The notes beneath the pieces are model-generated. The model was not told the DNA's origin. It saw nothing but the letters and a program-made list of their open reading frames with translations, and did not search any database. A DNA stretch of 37,312 bases. Origin: Acidobacteriota bacterium (lineage in GTDB: Bacteria; Acidobacteriota; Terriglobia; Bryobacterales; Bryobacteraceae). Both the position numbers and the translations under genes were made by a program. The stretch spans positions 1 through 37,312 of the forward strand of contig VFZX01000029.1 in assembly GCA_016871015.1 (NCBI GenBank), given 5' to 3'. Below are positions 1 to 8,232 of the stretch, one piece after another (the first letter of the stretch is position 1; each line of letters starts with the position of its first letter).

Positions 1-100
1 AGGGCATCCCCCAGCTTAACCGCTGTCCCCCGGTTACCCTTCGTTTGTGTCAACCGCCCACCGGCACACTTGTCAAGGATGTCTCCGGTTCGCACAAGAG

Positions 101-123
101 AAGGACTGATTATATAAGTCCTT
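101..123. promoter_or_regulatory. Inverted repeat around a TATATA element, candidate operator/promoter
   Basis: A perfect 7-bp inverted repeat (AAGGACT at 101-107, AGTCCTT at 117-123) flanks a 9-nt AT-rich spacer containing TATATA at 111-116. TATATA resembles a -10 box, with a weak candidate -35 (TTCGCA, 89-94) 16 bp upstream. A repeat centred on a -10 element suits a repressor site controlling the small membrane protein gene downstream. No T-run follows the second arm, so a terminator is less likely. The assignment is inference from sequence alone. Confidence 0.4.
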
Positions 124-178
124 TATCTGAGTAGTGAGCGCGGCGCGAATCGAGTCTTCAACCTACTGATTAAGAGAC

Positions 179-206
179 AGGAGGCTCGATGGACCAGACC
201 AGGTAG
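179..206 (+). promoter_or_regulatory. Shine-Dalgarno plus five-codon mini-ORF with 5-bp tandem repeat
   Basis: A perfect AGGAGG (179-184) stands 4 nt before an ATG at 189. That ATG opens only a five-codon frame (MDQTR, stop TAG 204-206), and the stop overlaps the GTG (206-208) of the next frame as TAGTG. The mini-ORF contains the tandem duplication GACCA-GACCA (192-201). Removing one copy would join the ATG in frame to the downstream gene, giving an N-terminus MDQVVLRKIVWEEM. The strong ribosome site therefore belongs to the membrane protein gene, and the duplication puts it out of frame unless ribosomes reinitiate at the overlapping GTG. Confidence 0.7.
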
Positions 207-730
207 TGCTTCGCAAGATCGTTTGGGAGGAAATGGTGTATGCGAGGATGCGATCCGAGTACTTCGGCGAGCTCGTTCACATGTATCAGGAACGCGACAA
301 GTGGTTTCGACTCGTCGTGCTCGTTCTCAGTTCCGGATCTGTATTCTCGGCGATGTCGTCGGTGGATCCGATGACAAAATTGATCGCGCCTGTTCTGGCC
401 ACAGGCGGAAGTTTCTGGCTGCTCCTGAGCCACTATGCGAGCCTCTCGAAACATGCCAGCGACCTCAGCGCCGGCTGGGGCGCGATTGCACGGGATATGG
501 AGGCGCTATGGAACAATTTGGAGGCGCCTGACGCGGAAGCCATGTACCACCGGCTGAATGATGGAGCCGGAACGCTTTCCAAATCCGGTACGAAGTTCCC
601 ACGCATTGAGAAGCGCCTGATTCGCTGCCTCGACCACTCCGCTGCGCTGTTGACTTCGCGATATGCCTCAGTGATGCGAGACCGCACCGCCCCCACCTCC
701 GCCGCCCTCGCGGAAAAACGATCCGTCTAG
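206..730 (+). CDS. SLATT-like two-transmembrane-helix protein
   Basis: A 174-residue protein. An N-terminal helical segment has the motif RMRSEYFGEL (14-23). Two hydrophobic helices follow at about 34-53 and 57-76, then a long charged helical tail. This layout matches SLATT-type two-helix membrane proteins, which Burroughs, Aravind and colleagues predicted to be pore-forming effectors in nucleotide-activated conflict systems; many family members stand alone. No nucleotidyltransferase or other partner is visible, and the window begins just upstream. The frame used here starts at GTG 206, 21 nt from the good Shine-Dalgarno, with a small out-of-frame ORF between (see the 5-bp repeat). The gene may thus be expressed by reinitiation, be switched off, or carry an assembly error. 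Its stop shares the CTAG at 727-730 with the opposing gene. Family assignment is moderate. Confidence 0.65.
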   Translation: MLRKIVWEEMVYARMRSEYFGELVHMYQERDKWFRLVVLVLSSGSVFSAMSSVDPMTKLIAPVLATGGSFWLLLSHYASLSKHASDLSAGWGAIARDMEALWNNLEAPDAEAMYHRLNDGAGTLSKSGTKFPRIEKRLIRCLDHSAALLTSRYASVMRDRTAPTSAALAEKRSV

Positions 731-1902
731 TAGCGCCCCGGATTCTCGTACCAGATCACACCCAACTGGTCCACCTCTTCAGTCGTGACCACATCCGGGT
801 CGCCGTCGCCGTCGAAGTCGGCCAGCTCGACGAGGTCGAACTTGACACCCTCGGGACCCGAGATGTCGACGGGACGCCAGGCGCCTGACTCGTCCTGGGT
901 CAGATAGTAGACACCACGCTTGTCACCCTTGGCCCCTTCATTCGACACCAACAGGTCGAGCTTGGTGTCAAGGTTCAGGTCCACTGCCCGGACCGCCTTG
1001 GCGATTCCGGCGTTGGCGTGGATGGGGATCACCGTGGGCGACCAGCGCTGTCCGTCAGCAGAGCCGCGCTTGTGGAAGTGGATCTCGTTGGGACGCACGG
1101 CGGCGAGCACGTCGCGCAGTCCGTCACCGTCGAAGTCAGTATAGTCGATGAACATCACTTCGCGGTCCTGTGAGCCGACCGGGTGCTCGGTCCAGGGCTT
1201 GGTCTGGTCGGCGGCTGATCCGGGATTCTCGAGCCAATACACGCCCGAGCGCGCACCGCGGCGGTCCGAGAACAGGATGTCCTGGTCGCGGTCGCCGTCC
1301 ATGTCGGCGGTGATGATGGACATAATCCAGCCGGCGGGCCGGAGCGGATGCCAGGTCCAAGCCGCGAGGTCACGGGGCTTGGCGGGGGCACGGAGCCAGC
1401 CGATCGCGGCATCCGGACCCTTGGCGCCGGCGACCAGATCCGTGCCGTGGCGCGAGTCGACTTGAAGGGGCACGGCGAACATCCACTGCATGAGGTCTTT
1501 GGCGGCGGGAATGGGCTCCGTTTTCCAGGCCGCGCTGTCCCAGTAGCGGTCCGGATCGTTGGGCGCCCAGTGGACGAACAGCGAGCGGGTCTTGCCCTCG
1601 CAGGCCGACACCACGTCGATCCAGCCGTCGCCGTCGACGTCCACGAACTGCGCGTCCTCGGCCGATGGAACCGCGCCCACTGTGACTTGCCTCCATTGGC
1701 GGCGCGAGTCGACGCGGGAAGGGAACAAGTAGACCCGGACGACGCCACCCTGCTCCCAGCCCGTAACCACGTCGTGGCGTCCGTCGGTATCGACGTCCAT
1801 GAGCTTGACGCCGTCCGCGCCGCGTGAGGTGTTGTCGATCGTATGGCGCGGCCACGGTGCGCCGGAGAACGCTACCTGGAAAGCGAGCACGAGCGGGAGC
1901 AT
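727..1902 (-). CDS. Secreted FG-GAP/VCBS repeat beta-propeller protein
   Basis: A 391-residue protein with a short hydrophobic N-terminus that can serve as a signal peptide. Calcium-loop motifs of the D-x-D-x-D-G type recur at roughly residues 36-44, 87-97, 198-208, 256-266, 307-317 and 361-372, the hallmark of FG-GAP/VCBS blades, so the protein should fold as one calcium-binding propeller outside the cytoplasm. It is the last gene of a leftward operon, 8 bp after the symporter stop. The ATG at 1902 has no clear Shine-Dalgarno, so coupling to the upstream gene is likely. Ligand binding or polysaccharide recognition is plausible from the symporter context but not shown. Confidence 0.8.
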   Translation of the reverse strand: MLPLVLAFQVAFSGAPWPRHTIDNTSRGADGVKLMDVDTDGRHDVVTGWEQGGVVRVYLFPSRVDSRRQWRQVTVGAVPSAEDAQFVDVDGDGWIDVVSACEGKTRSLFVHWAPNDPDRYWDSAAWKTEPIPAAKDLMQWMFAVPLQVDSRHGTDLVAGAKGPDAAIGWLRAPAKPRDLAAWTWHPLRPAGWIMSIITADMDGDRDQDILFSDRRGARSGVYWLENPGSAADQTKPWTEHPVGSQDREVMFIDYTDFDGDGLRDVLAAVRPNEIHFHKRGSADGQRWSPTVIPIHANAGIAKAVRAVDLNLDTKLDLLVSNEGAKGDKRGVYYLTQDESGAWRPVDISGPEGVKFDLVELADFDGDGDPDVVTTEEVDQLGVIWYENPGRY

Positions 1903-1910
1903 GGATTTGA

Positions 1911-3419
1911 TTATCGCGCGGGCGGCAGACTCCGCCGCGTGAGTCCGGTGATTTTCTCCGGGCCGGGCGGCGGGCCGAGGAAGCTGGCGGCGAGTCCGGT
2001 GGCAACGGTGATGGCAGTCCCCAGGAATCCGTAATAGAACGTCGAGATCCTGCCCAGTGCCTCGATCCAGGGCGGGGCGCTCGATCCTGCGACGAGCTTC
2101 GACACCGGCACTGCGATCGTGGCCGCGAATCCGAGCAGCGCACCGGCAAGCACGCCTGAGGCATTGGCCCGGTGAGAGAGCATTCCCAGGAGGAAGATTC
2201 CAAGCAGGACCCCGGCGAACGGGTACATCACGATGTTCAGAATCTGAAACACACTGTGGCGCGTGCCCAGATATTGAATGCCGAGCGCTGAGGCTACCAC
2301 CAGCACGCCGAGGCCGAGCAGGAGCAGCCGGGCGCTCCGGACGCTCTTCTTGCGGCCTGCGAGGAGAGCCCCCGCGGCCGCGGCCATGCCGGACTCAATG
2401 CTCGTGATCACGGCGGCCATCATGGCGACAATCATGAGTCCGCGCGCGCCCGAGGGAAGCACGCTCATGACGAATACGGGCAGCGCGTCATCCGGTACGC
2501 GCATCTTGGCCCCGATCTCCGGGTGCAGGTGGAAGTAGGCGAAAATGATGATCCCGAGGAACGGATAGATGAGCGACACCGGTTTCAGGAACAGCCCGTT
2601 GCGCCACAGGGATTGCCGGGCCACTGCTTCGGAGCGCGCCGTGAGGTATTGCTGCAGGACCACCTGGTCGGCGCCGGAGGCCGACAACATGCCGACCAGC
2701 CCGAGCGCGAGTCCGCTGACGACGCTGATCTCGGTGTAGAGGCTGAACAGGGGAGGCGCATTGAACCGGCCACTGTCCGCCGAGATGCGGATCACCTCAC
2801 CGAGTCCGCCCGAGTATTGGATTCCCAGCACGATCATAGTGGCGAGCCCGGCCAGCAGGAGGAAGAACTGGACGACATCGGTCCAGATGACGGCGTGCAT
2901 GCCGCCGAGCAGCGCGCACGCGATGCCCAGTCCGCCGATCAGCAAGATGGACGGCGTTGTGGTCCAGCCGAGCATGCGTGAGATCACGAGCGATGCCGAG
3001 TAGAGCATCGTGGCCATCCACAGCAGCCGCGAGCAGAGGAAGAATAGCGTGGCGCACCGGCGTACCGGATCGCTGAATCGCAGCGACAAATACTCGTAGG
3101 CCGAGGTGATCCGCAGGCGGAAGAACAGGGCGGGGTAGAGCCAGACCACCACTGGAACGGCAAGCAGGATCCCGACCGTCTGGAGTCCCACCCAGATGGT
3201 CCCGTCGGGGCGGTTCAGCCAGCCCGTGTAGCCAAGGAAAGTATTCGTGCTGAACAACGCCATGTACATGCTGATCGCGATTGGCCAGCTTGCCATCGAC
3301 CGGCCTGCGAGCAGCACGTCGTCCTGATGCTTCATCTTGCCCGCGTGCCAGGCGGCGATTCCAAGCAGAACTACCGCGTAGAGCGCGATGCAGATCCAAT
3401 CCAGCCGGTCGACGGCCAC
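1911..3419 (-). CDS. Sodium:solute symporter (SSS family)
   Basis: About 502 residues and around 13 hydrophobic helices, the usual size and topology of SSS/SGLT-like transporters, which couple sodium entry to uptake of a sugar, amino acid or organic acid. Family-typical features are the first helix after DRLDW, the segment SMYMALFSTNTFLGYTGW, and ASGADQVVLQQYLTAR, matching the conserved block before the QR(Y/F) helix. I chose GTG at 3419, two bases after the stop of the preceding gene. A longer reading of this frame only translates that gene out of frame. The substrate cannot be read from sequence; secreted propellers in the same operon suggest a carbohydrate or its breakdown product. Confidence 0.85.
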   Translation of the reverse strand: MAVDRLDWICIALYAVVLLGIAAWHAGKMKHQDDVLLAGRSMASWPIAISMYMALFSTNTFLGYTGWLNRPDGTIWVGLQTVGILLAVPVVVWLYPALFFRLRITSAYEYLSLRFSDPVRRCATLFFLCSRLLWMATMLYSASLVISRMLGWTTTPSILLIGGLGIACALLGGMHAVIWTDVVQFFLLLAGLATMIVLGIQYSGGLGEVIRISADSGRFNAPPLFSLYTEISVVSGLALGLVGMLSASGADQVVLQQYLTARSEAVARQSLWRNGLFLKPVSLIYPFLGIIIFAYFHLHPEIGAKMRVPDDALPVFVMSVLPSGARGLMIVAMMAAVITSIESGMAAAAGALLAGRKKSVRSARLLLLGLGVLVVASALGIQYLGTRHSVFQILNIVMYPFAGVLLGIFLLGMLSHRANASGVLAGALLGFAATIAVPVSKLVAGSSAPPWIEALGRISTFYYGFLGTAITVATGLAASFLGPPPGPEKITGLTRRSLPPAR

Positions 3420-3421
3420 TT

Positions 3422-3874
3422 CTACTGCCGTGTCAGGACGGCCCGCGTCTCGGCAGTGTTGTTCTGGACCTTGATCCGGCGGACCTGCGTGAGCGTCGAG
3501 CCGTCGCCCGACAAGGTCCACTCGTCTTCCATGGCAATCGTCTCTTTGCCTTGAAAGTTCAGCCTATGGGAGAACCTGAGTGTCGATCCCTCCCACCGGA
3601 CCCGGCTCCGCAGCTCACTGCTCTTGACCGGATTCACGGATTCCGACCCGTCGGTGGCGTACTTGTACTCCGCACGGCCCGGCGCCATTCCACCCTTCTG
3701 TTCCGTGGCTACGAGGAGGCTGGTGCCTTTCTGCTCGACCTTGGTCACCAGAGAATCCGGTGGCGGGATCGCGCCGAACTCGCTGCGCGCCCTGTCGAGT
3801 TTCCAGGTCCCGTTGATGTCGGGATCGGCAGCGGCCAGGATGGCCGCGAACAGGAATACCGGCAGGCAGCGCAT
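3422..3874 (-). CDS. Small secreted calycin-like protein
   Basis: A 150-residue protein with a short signal peptide (MRCLPVFLFAAILAAA) followed at once by DINGTWKLD. The G-T-W near the mature N-terminus followed by alternating beta-strand-like sequence resembles lipocalin/calycin-like small secreted proteins common in Acidobacteria, often annotated only as hypothetical. No catalytic residues are recognisable. It lies 17 bp after the large propeller gene and 2 bp before the symporter start, so it is probably co-transcribed and may bind a small ligand. The fold call is inference from pattern; the function is unknown. Confidence 0.7.
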   Translation of the reverse strand: MRCLPVFLFAAILAAADPDINGTWKLDRARSEFGAIPPPDSLVTKVEQKGTSLLVATEQKGGMAPGRAEYKYATDGSESVNPVKSSELRSRVRWEGSTLRFSHRLNFQGKETIAMEDEWTLSGDGSTLTQVRRIKVQNNTAETRAVLTRQ

Positions 3875-3891
3875 GATGCCAGTCTACTCCA

Positions 3892-6819
3892 TCACTGAGG
3901 GCGCTGGACAGTGATTTGGATCGCGTCGCTCTGTGTGGCAGTCGCCAGGCTCCGCACCTGAGCGACATAGACACCGGGACGAAGGTCGTCCGGGATCTGG
4001 GCGGTAATCTGGCCCGGTGCGGATTGCAGCAGCGGGATCTGGAGATCGGAAAGAGTCACGCAGGATCCCCCCAGGACATAGGGGAGCGGCGCCGTGTCCG
4101 CCGTCGCCGGCGTAGCGAGATTGGTGCCGGTGATGGTGATGAAGGCGCCAGGGCCGAACGCCGTGGTCCCGTTGTTCGCGTTGAGGATTCCACGGCTGCC
4201 CGCCGACACAAGCGGACGGACCGGCGCGCCGGAACGCTGGAGCGGGATCACGGCGAGACCGGAGAGCGTGATTACGTATGCCGTGCCTTGCGAGTCAACC
4301 ACCATGTGGCGCGCGGGGACATTGGCGCGCTGGGCGCCGAAGACGAGGAATGCCGGATTGTCGGGTGCGATGGCGACCACTGATTCGGCGCCCGTCCGGA
4401 TGTTTACGAGCTCGATCGTGGGCCGGGCGTCGTCGCGCGTGGCGGCCAGAATATTTGCCCGGACCGGAACCGTGAGCCGCACAAACTGGTTCTCGTCAAG
4501 GGCCCAGGACGAAGCCACGTGCCGCTGCCCGGAGCTGACCACGGTCTGGGTCGGAGGCTGGCCGGGAGCGGCAGGAGGTCCGAACTGGACCACGCCGGGA
4601 CGCTCGGCACCGCCAATCACCGCGAGCGACGGGCTCAGGATCAGGCCGTTGAGCAGGAAGTAGGAAGCTCCGGGACCTGCCGCGGACGGCCCGAAGTAGC
4701 TTTGAATCGGCGCCTGGTTGACGGTCCGGCGGACGGTGTATTGATCGGCAAGACCGTCGTACAGGTAGGCGTTGCCGTCACCGCCGAGCAGCGCGAGCCT
4801 GTCTCCTCCGGCCGTGGCCGCGAAGAAGATATTCGGTGCGCCGGCCACGATGGTCGTCGTTGTGTTGTTCGGTGAGATGATCGGGCTGGCGGGGCGCGGA
4901 AGCGCCTGGTTGCCGAGCAGCCTCCACAGTCCGCCGTTCGACATCACGAACTGGACACCGGACACGCTCACACCGATGGCGCGCGGTGTAATGGCGCCCT
5001 GGGCGCCGGCGCGCGGGATCGGAGGGAATTCAGCTTGTCCCACGACGCGCCGCGCGTCGAGGTCGACGATGCTGATCGACTCACCCCCCGCGTTGCCGAC
5101 GTACAGCGTGTTGCGGTCGAGCGAAATGGCCATCGAGTGGGGGAGCTGTCCAACCTCGATGGGCTCGATGAAACGCTGCCGGCGTGTATCGAACACCTCG
5201 ATCCGGTTGTATCCGGAGTTGGCGATGTAAACGCGTCCCCGCGGCTCATCTAATACCAGCTCCCACAGCCCCTCGCCATTGGCGAGCGACACGGGCACGG
5301 GGTGAATGACGCCGCGCTGATCGCTCTGGCGGAAATTCATGTACACGCGGATCGTGTTCGGAAGGTTGATCGCCTCGCGGGAGGTCAGCGTGACGTTGAT
5401 GGGGGCGCCGCCGCCCAGTCCCGCGCCGGTGAACACGTTGGTCCCCGGCTGGCGCTGGACTCCGGTCCGGCCCGGCTCCATCACGAAATCGATCTGGGAA
5501 GGCGCAAGGCCGCTCTTTGCTTGCGCAACCAGAGCGGTGGTCAAGACTGGCACGGCGAAGGTCAGCCGTCCGCTGCCGAGATTGTTGACCCGCACCGTAG
5601 CGCGCGCAATGCCGCGGTTGCACAGGTCGTTCGCCAGGAACACCTGTGTTGAGTCCGGCATGATGATCGGATGCTCGAACAGTTGTCCCAGCGGGAGGTC
5701 GACAATGCCCGACTCCGACGTCGCAAAGGCGCGTGTGCCGTCCTGAGCGGTCACGATCTTTCCCAGAATGCTCTCCGGCAGCCGGATCCCGAGCCGCACG
5801 CCCAGATTGCGCGAGTTGGCGAGCAGCATGACGTCTGAAAGCGGCCGGGCGTTCGGCGCTCCTTGTGCGATGTTGAACGCGCCGTAGACGGTCTGGCCGT
5901 CGGGTGAAAAGGCTGTGCCTCCGAAGTTGTTGGGGAGGTTGATGACGGGATTGAAGCCCTGCTGCGTCAGGATGAACGGGTAGTTGGCGGTGTTCATCTG
6001 CGCGATCACGTTCAGCGTGGTCACGTCATAGAGCGTTGATCCGGCCATGACACGGGAGCCATCCGGTGACATCGAAAGTACAGTGGACTGTCCGGTCACC
6101 GTGCGGTTGCGCAGAACCGTGCCCGAAGCGACCTCGTAGACGAACAGCGTGGTCTGGGCGTTGTTGGCCGTCTGGTTGATGGCCACCATTCCAATGATGA
6201 ACTGGCCGTCCGGAGTGCGGATCAGACGCCCGGGGAATGCGGTCTGCGGGCGGCCAAGAAAAACAGCCGGCAGCGGGTTTGGAGTGGAGATCGGTGGAGG
6301 CGATGAGACGGGAATGAGTTGCAGGCCGACTTCCTGGTTGGGATCGTAGATCAGCAGCGTGTTGAGCGAGTTGTTTTGTCCAGTGCCCTGCGTCGTGACG
6401 AGGGCGCGGCCGTCAAAGCCCACCTCGACACCTTCGGGACGCGCCGGGAGGCTGACGTTCTGGACCACCCGGGGACCCTGGAGATCGATCACCGTGAGCG
6501 ACGCACTCTGAACATTGGTGACAAACAGCGTGTTGCCATCCATCGACATGGCGGCGGAAGAGGGGAACTGGCCGACCTCGATGAAGCCCACCTCCTGGCC
6601 GGTGGCGTAGTTGTACAAAAAGACGCGGTTGGCTCCGGAGTTGACGACATAGAGCATGTTGCGCGCCTCGTCGAGCACGATGTCGCTCGGCTGGCCGGCG
6701 AGCGGAACGCTCTTGCCGAACTGGGCTCCGGGCGGCGTGTTGAACTGCGCCAGGAGGCTGCCGGCCAGACAAAATACCCCCGCGCCTCTGATGATTCCCG
6801 TCAGCGATTGCAAAGCCAT
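3892..6819 (-). CDS. Secreted double beta-propeller with Solibacter-type C-terminal domain
   Basis: About 975 residues from ATG 6819, which opens a good signal peptide (MALQSLTGIIRGAGVFCLAG). A TTG at 6858 would add 13 residues. The body carries YVTN/NHL-like propeller repeats in two halves. Strings such as DEARNMLYVVNSGANRVFLYN and SMDGNTLFVTN in the first half are echoed by DEPRGRVYIANSGYNRIEVFD and SLDRNTLYVGN in the second. The last ~100 residues (about 3895-4200) match the TIGR03437 C-terminal domain described from Solibacter usitatus, recognisable by GAFITITGTNL and a PLLQSAPGQITAQIP block. It heads a leftward operon with a secreted calycin-like protein, a symporter and an FG-GAP protein. 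A role at the cell surface is likely; the ligand is unknown. Confidence 0.85.
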   Translation of the reverse strand: MALQSLTGIIRGAGVFCLAGSLLAQFNTPPGAQFGKSVPLAGQPSDIVLDEARNMLYVVNSGANRVFLYNYATGQEVGFIEVGQFPSSAAMSMDGNTLFVTNVQSASLTVIDLQGPRVVQNVSLPARPEGVEVGFDGRALVTTQGTGQNNSLNTLLIYDPNQEVGLQLIPVSSPPPISTPNPLPAVFLGRPQTAFPGRLIRTPDGQFIIGMVAINQTANNAQTTLFVYEVASGTVLRNRTVTGQSTVLSMSPDGSRVMAGSTLYDVTTLNVIAQMNTANYPFILTQQGFNPVINLPNNFGGTAFSPDGQTVYGAFNIAQGAPNARPLSDVMLLANSRNLGVRLGIRLPESILGKIVTAQDGTRAFATSESGIVDLPLGQLFEHPIIMPDSTQVFLANDLCNRGIARATVRVNNLGSGRLTFAVPVLTTALVAQAKSGLAPSQIDFVMEPGRTGVQRQPGTNVFTGAGLGGGAPINVTLTSREAINLPNTIRVYMNFRQSDQRGVIHPVPVSLANGEGLWELVLDEPRGRVYIANSGYNRIEVFDTRRQRFIEPIEVGQLPHSMAISLDRNTLYVGNAGGESISIVDLDARRVVGQAEFPPIPRAGAQGAITPRAIGVSVSGVQFVMSNGGLWRLLGNQALPRPASPIISPNNTTTTIVAGAPNIFFAATAGGDRLALLGGDGNAYLYDGLADQYTVRRTVNQAPIQSYFGPSAAGPGASYFLLNGLILSPSLAVIGGAERPGVVQFGPPAAPGQPPTQTVVSSGQRHVASSWALDENQFVRLTVPVRANILAATRDDARPTIELVNIRTGAESVVAIAPDNPAFLVFGAQRANVPARHMVVDSQGTAYVITLSGLAVIPLQRSGAPVRPLVSAGSRGILNANNGTTAFGPGAFITITGTNLATPATADTAPLPYVLGGSCVTLSDLQIPLLQSAPGQITAQIPDDLRPGVYVAQVRSLATATQSDAIQITVQRPQ

Positions 6820-6878
6820 CTCTCGATACGTTACTCTAAACCCTTCGACCCCTCTCAAGTTTCGTATGATTTTCGCCC

Positions 6879-6915
6879 TTGACGCAACTCTCCACGCCCG
6901 TACAGTGTTGAAGGA
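6879..6915 (+). promoter_or_regulatory. Candidate sigma-70-type promoter of the tad operon and ribosome site
   Basis: TTGACG (6879-6884) and TACAGT (6901-6906) are separated by 16 bp and lie just ahead of the DUF192 gene, the first rightward gene of the pilus cluster. AAGGA at 6911-6915 sits 8 nt before its TTG start. A transcript starting about 7 nt after the -10 would begin around 6913 and have a very short leader that trims the Shine-Dalgarno, so the exact start matters. This is the only promoter-like sequence in the ~100-bp divergent gap that fits both spacing and position. Confidence 0.4.
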
Positions 6916-6923
6916 TTGAGCCG

Positions 6924-7265
6924 TTGAGAATCCGGAATGTCACGCGTGGAACACTACTGGGCGACAAGATTGACGTGGCAGACACAAGCCAAAAGCGGCG
7001 CACCGGACTGCTCCGCCACACAGGACTTGGGGAGGGTGAGGGCCTGCTGATCGTTCCCTGCGAGGCGGTTCATACCTTCGGCATGCAGTTCCCCATCGAC
7101 GTCGTGTACGTGAACAGGAAGAAGCGCGTGGTCAAGACGCGCCCGAACATGGTGCGGAGCCGGATTTCCCTCTGCCTTTCTGCACACTCGGTGGTGGAAC
7201 TGCCGGTGGGGGTGATTGCGAGCTCGCGCACCGAGCGGGGAGACGAACTGGCGTTCGAATCATGA
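6924..7265 (+). CDS. DUF192 family protein
   Basis: A 113-residue protein matching DUF192: N-terminal V-T-R-G, the DTSQKRRTGLLRHTGL block, the GEGLLIVPCEAVHTFGMQFPIDVVYVN core with conserved H-T-F-G-M, and the terminal VVELPVG stretch. The biochemical role of the family is not established. The start is TTG at 6924, supported by AAGGA 8 nt upstream and by alignment of the N-terminus with the family. Its TGA overlaps the ATG of the following TPR gene by 4 nt (ATGA), tying it to the tad operon. It lacks the signal peptide many family members have. Confidence 0.85.
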   Translation: MRIRNVTRGTLLGDKIDVADTSQKRRTGLLRHTGLGEGEGLLIVPCEAVHTFGMQFPIDVVYVNRKKRVVKTRPNMVRSRISLCLSAHSVVELPVGVIASSRTERGDELAFES

Positions 7266-8224
7266 GAATCTGTTTCCTGCTGTTGTCGCTGCTGTTGTCG
7301 CTGTCGTGCGCAAGGCAGGTTCCGTCCGCGCACATGCCCAAGGTTCCGCCGCATCCGGTCCGGCAGGCGATGGAGAGACACGTGGCCAACGCGGTGGACG
7401 CCGGGGACGGCGACCTCGAAGTCCAGGCGCTGCGCCGCGCCGTGCTCGAGCACCCCAAGGATGTCAAGGCCCGGACGGATCTGGCCAGCCGGTATCTCAA
7501 GATGGGATTCCCTGAGCTGGCCGCCGAGCATTACAGGCTTGCCGCCGGCTATGCGGAGGATCCGGAGGTCTACGTGACCGTTGCGCGGGGGCTTCGCGCG
7601 GCCGGCATGGCAACTGAGGCGGTACGGCTCCTGGACAAGTTTCTCGCCGGCACCCCGGATTCGCCGCCTGCGGCGCGTGCCTGGTCTGGCATCCTCCATG
7701 ATGAGGTGGGAGAGCTTGCCGTCGGTGAGTCCGAACACCGGCGCGCGATCGCCGATTCCACCGCTCCACGCGATTACCTGTACAACAATCTGGGCTATAA
7801 CCTGCTGTTGCAGGGCCGGTCGAATGAGGCGGAAGCCGAGTTCCGGAGAGCATTGGAGTTGTCGCCGCGGTCCGAGATCAGCCGCAACAACCTGGGTCTG
7901 GCACTCGGATCCTCAGACGAAGCCGTGCAGCATTGGCAATCTGTCAGCGGACCAGCGGCGGCGCACAACAACATGGCCGCCGTCCACATCGAGCAGGGCC
8001 GGTATCCGGAGGCTCGCCGGGAACTGAATTTGTCCCTGGGTTACGATCCGGGCAACGACGCGGCACTTCATAATTTGGCGCTGGTTTCGCAACTGGACGG
8101 CCTGCCCGCCGTCCTTCCCTTGAACCGTTCCGTGTCCCGCTGGAAGAAATTCGGTATGATTTTCGGTGGACGCAGGAATTCCAACCCGGTGGCGAGTCCT
8201 CTGCTGGCCTCGCGCCAAGATTAG
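7262..8224 (+). CDS. TPR-repeat (TadD-like) probable exported protein
   Basis: A 320-residue protein whose N-terminus is a strongly hydrophobic signal sequence ending in LSLSCARQ. The cysteine could be lipidated, but the lipobox is imperfect, so lipoprotein status is uncertain. Tetratricopeptide repeats follow, for example HPKDVKARTDLASRYLKMGF, DYLYNNLGYNLLLQGRSNEAEAEFRRALEL and AHNNMAAVHIEQGRYPEARRELN. Tad clusters usually encode a TPR lipoprotein, TadD, needed for secretin assembly, and this is the best candidate for that role. It overlaps the DUF192 gene by 4 nt and ends 8 bp before the pilin gene. Equating it with TadD is inference from architecture and position. Confidence 0.75.
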   Translation: MRICFLLLSLLLSLSCARQVPSAHMPKVPPHPVRQAMERHVANAVDAGDGDLEVQALRRAVLEHPKDVKARTDLASRYLKMGFPELAAEHYRLAAGYAEDPEVYVTVARGLRAAGMATEAVRLLDKFLAGTPDSPPAARAWSGILHDEVGELAVGESEHRRAIADSTAPRDYLYNNLGYNLLLQGRSNEAEAEFRRALELSPRSEISRNNLGLALGSSDEAVQHWQSVSGPAAAHNNMAAVHIEQGRYPEARRELNLSLGYDPGNDAALHNLALVSQLDGLPAVLPLNRSVSRWKKFGMIFGGRRNSNPVASPLLASRQD

Positions 8225-8232
8225 GAGAGCAT

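Noticed and set aside
101-123. The inverted repeat as a rho-independent terminator of an upstream gene
   Set aside because: The stem is AT-rich, the loop is 9 nt and no U-tract follows; an operator is a better reading.
3420-3521. N-terminal extension of the symporter frame
   Set aside because: It only re-reads the calycin-like gene out of frame. The GTG at 3419, 2 bp after that gene's stop, fits the family N-terminus.
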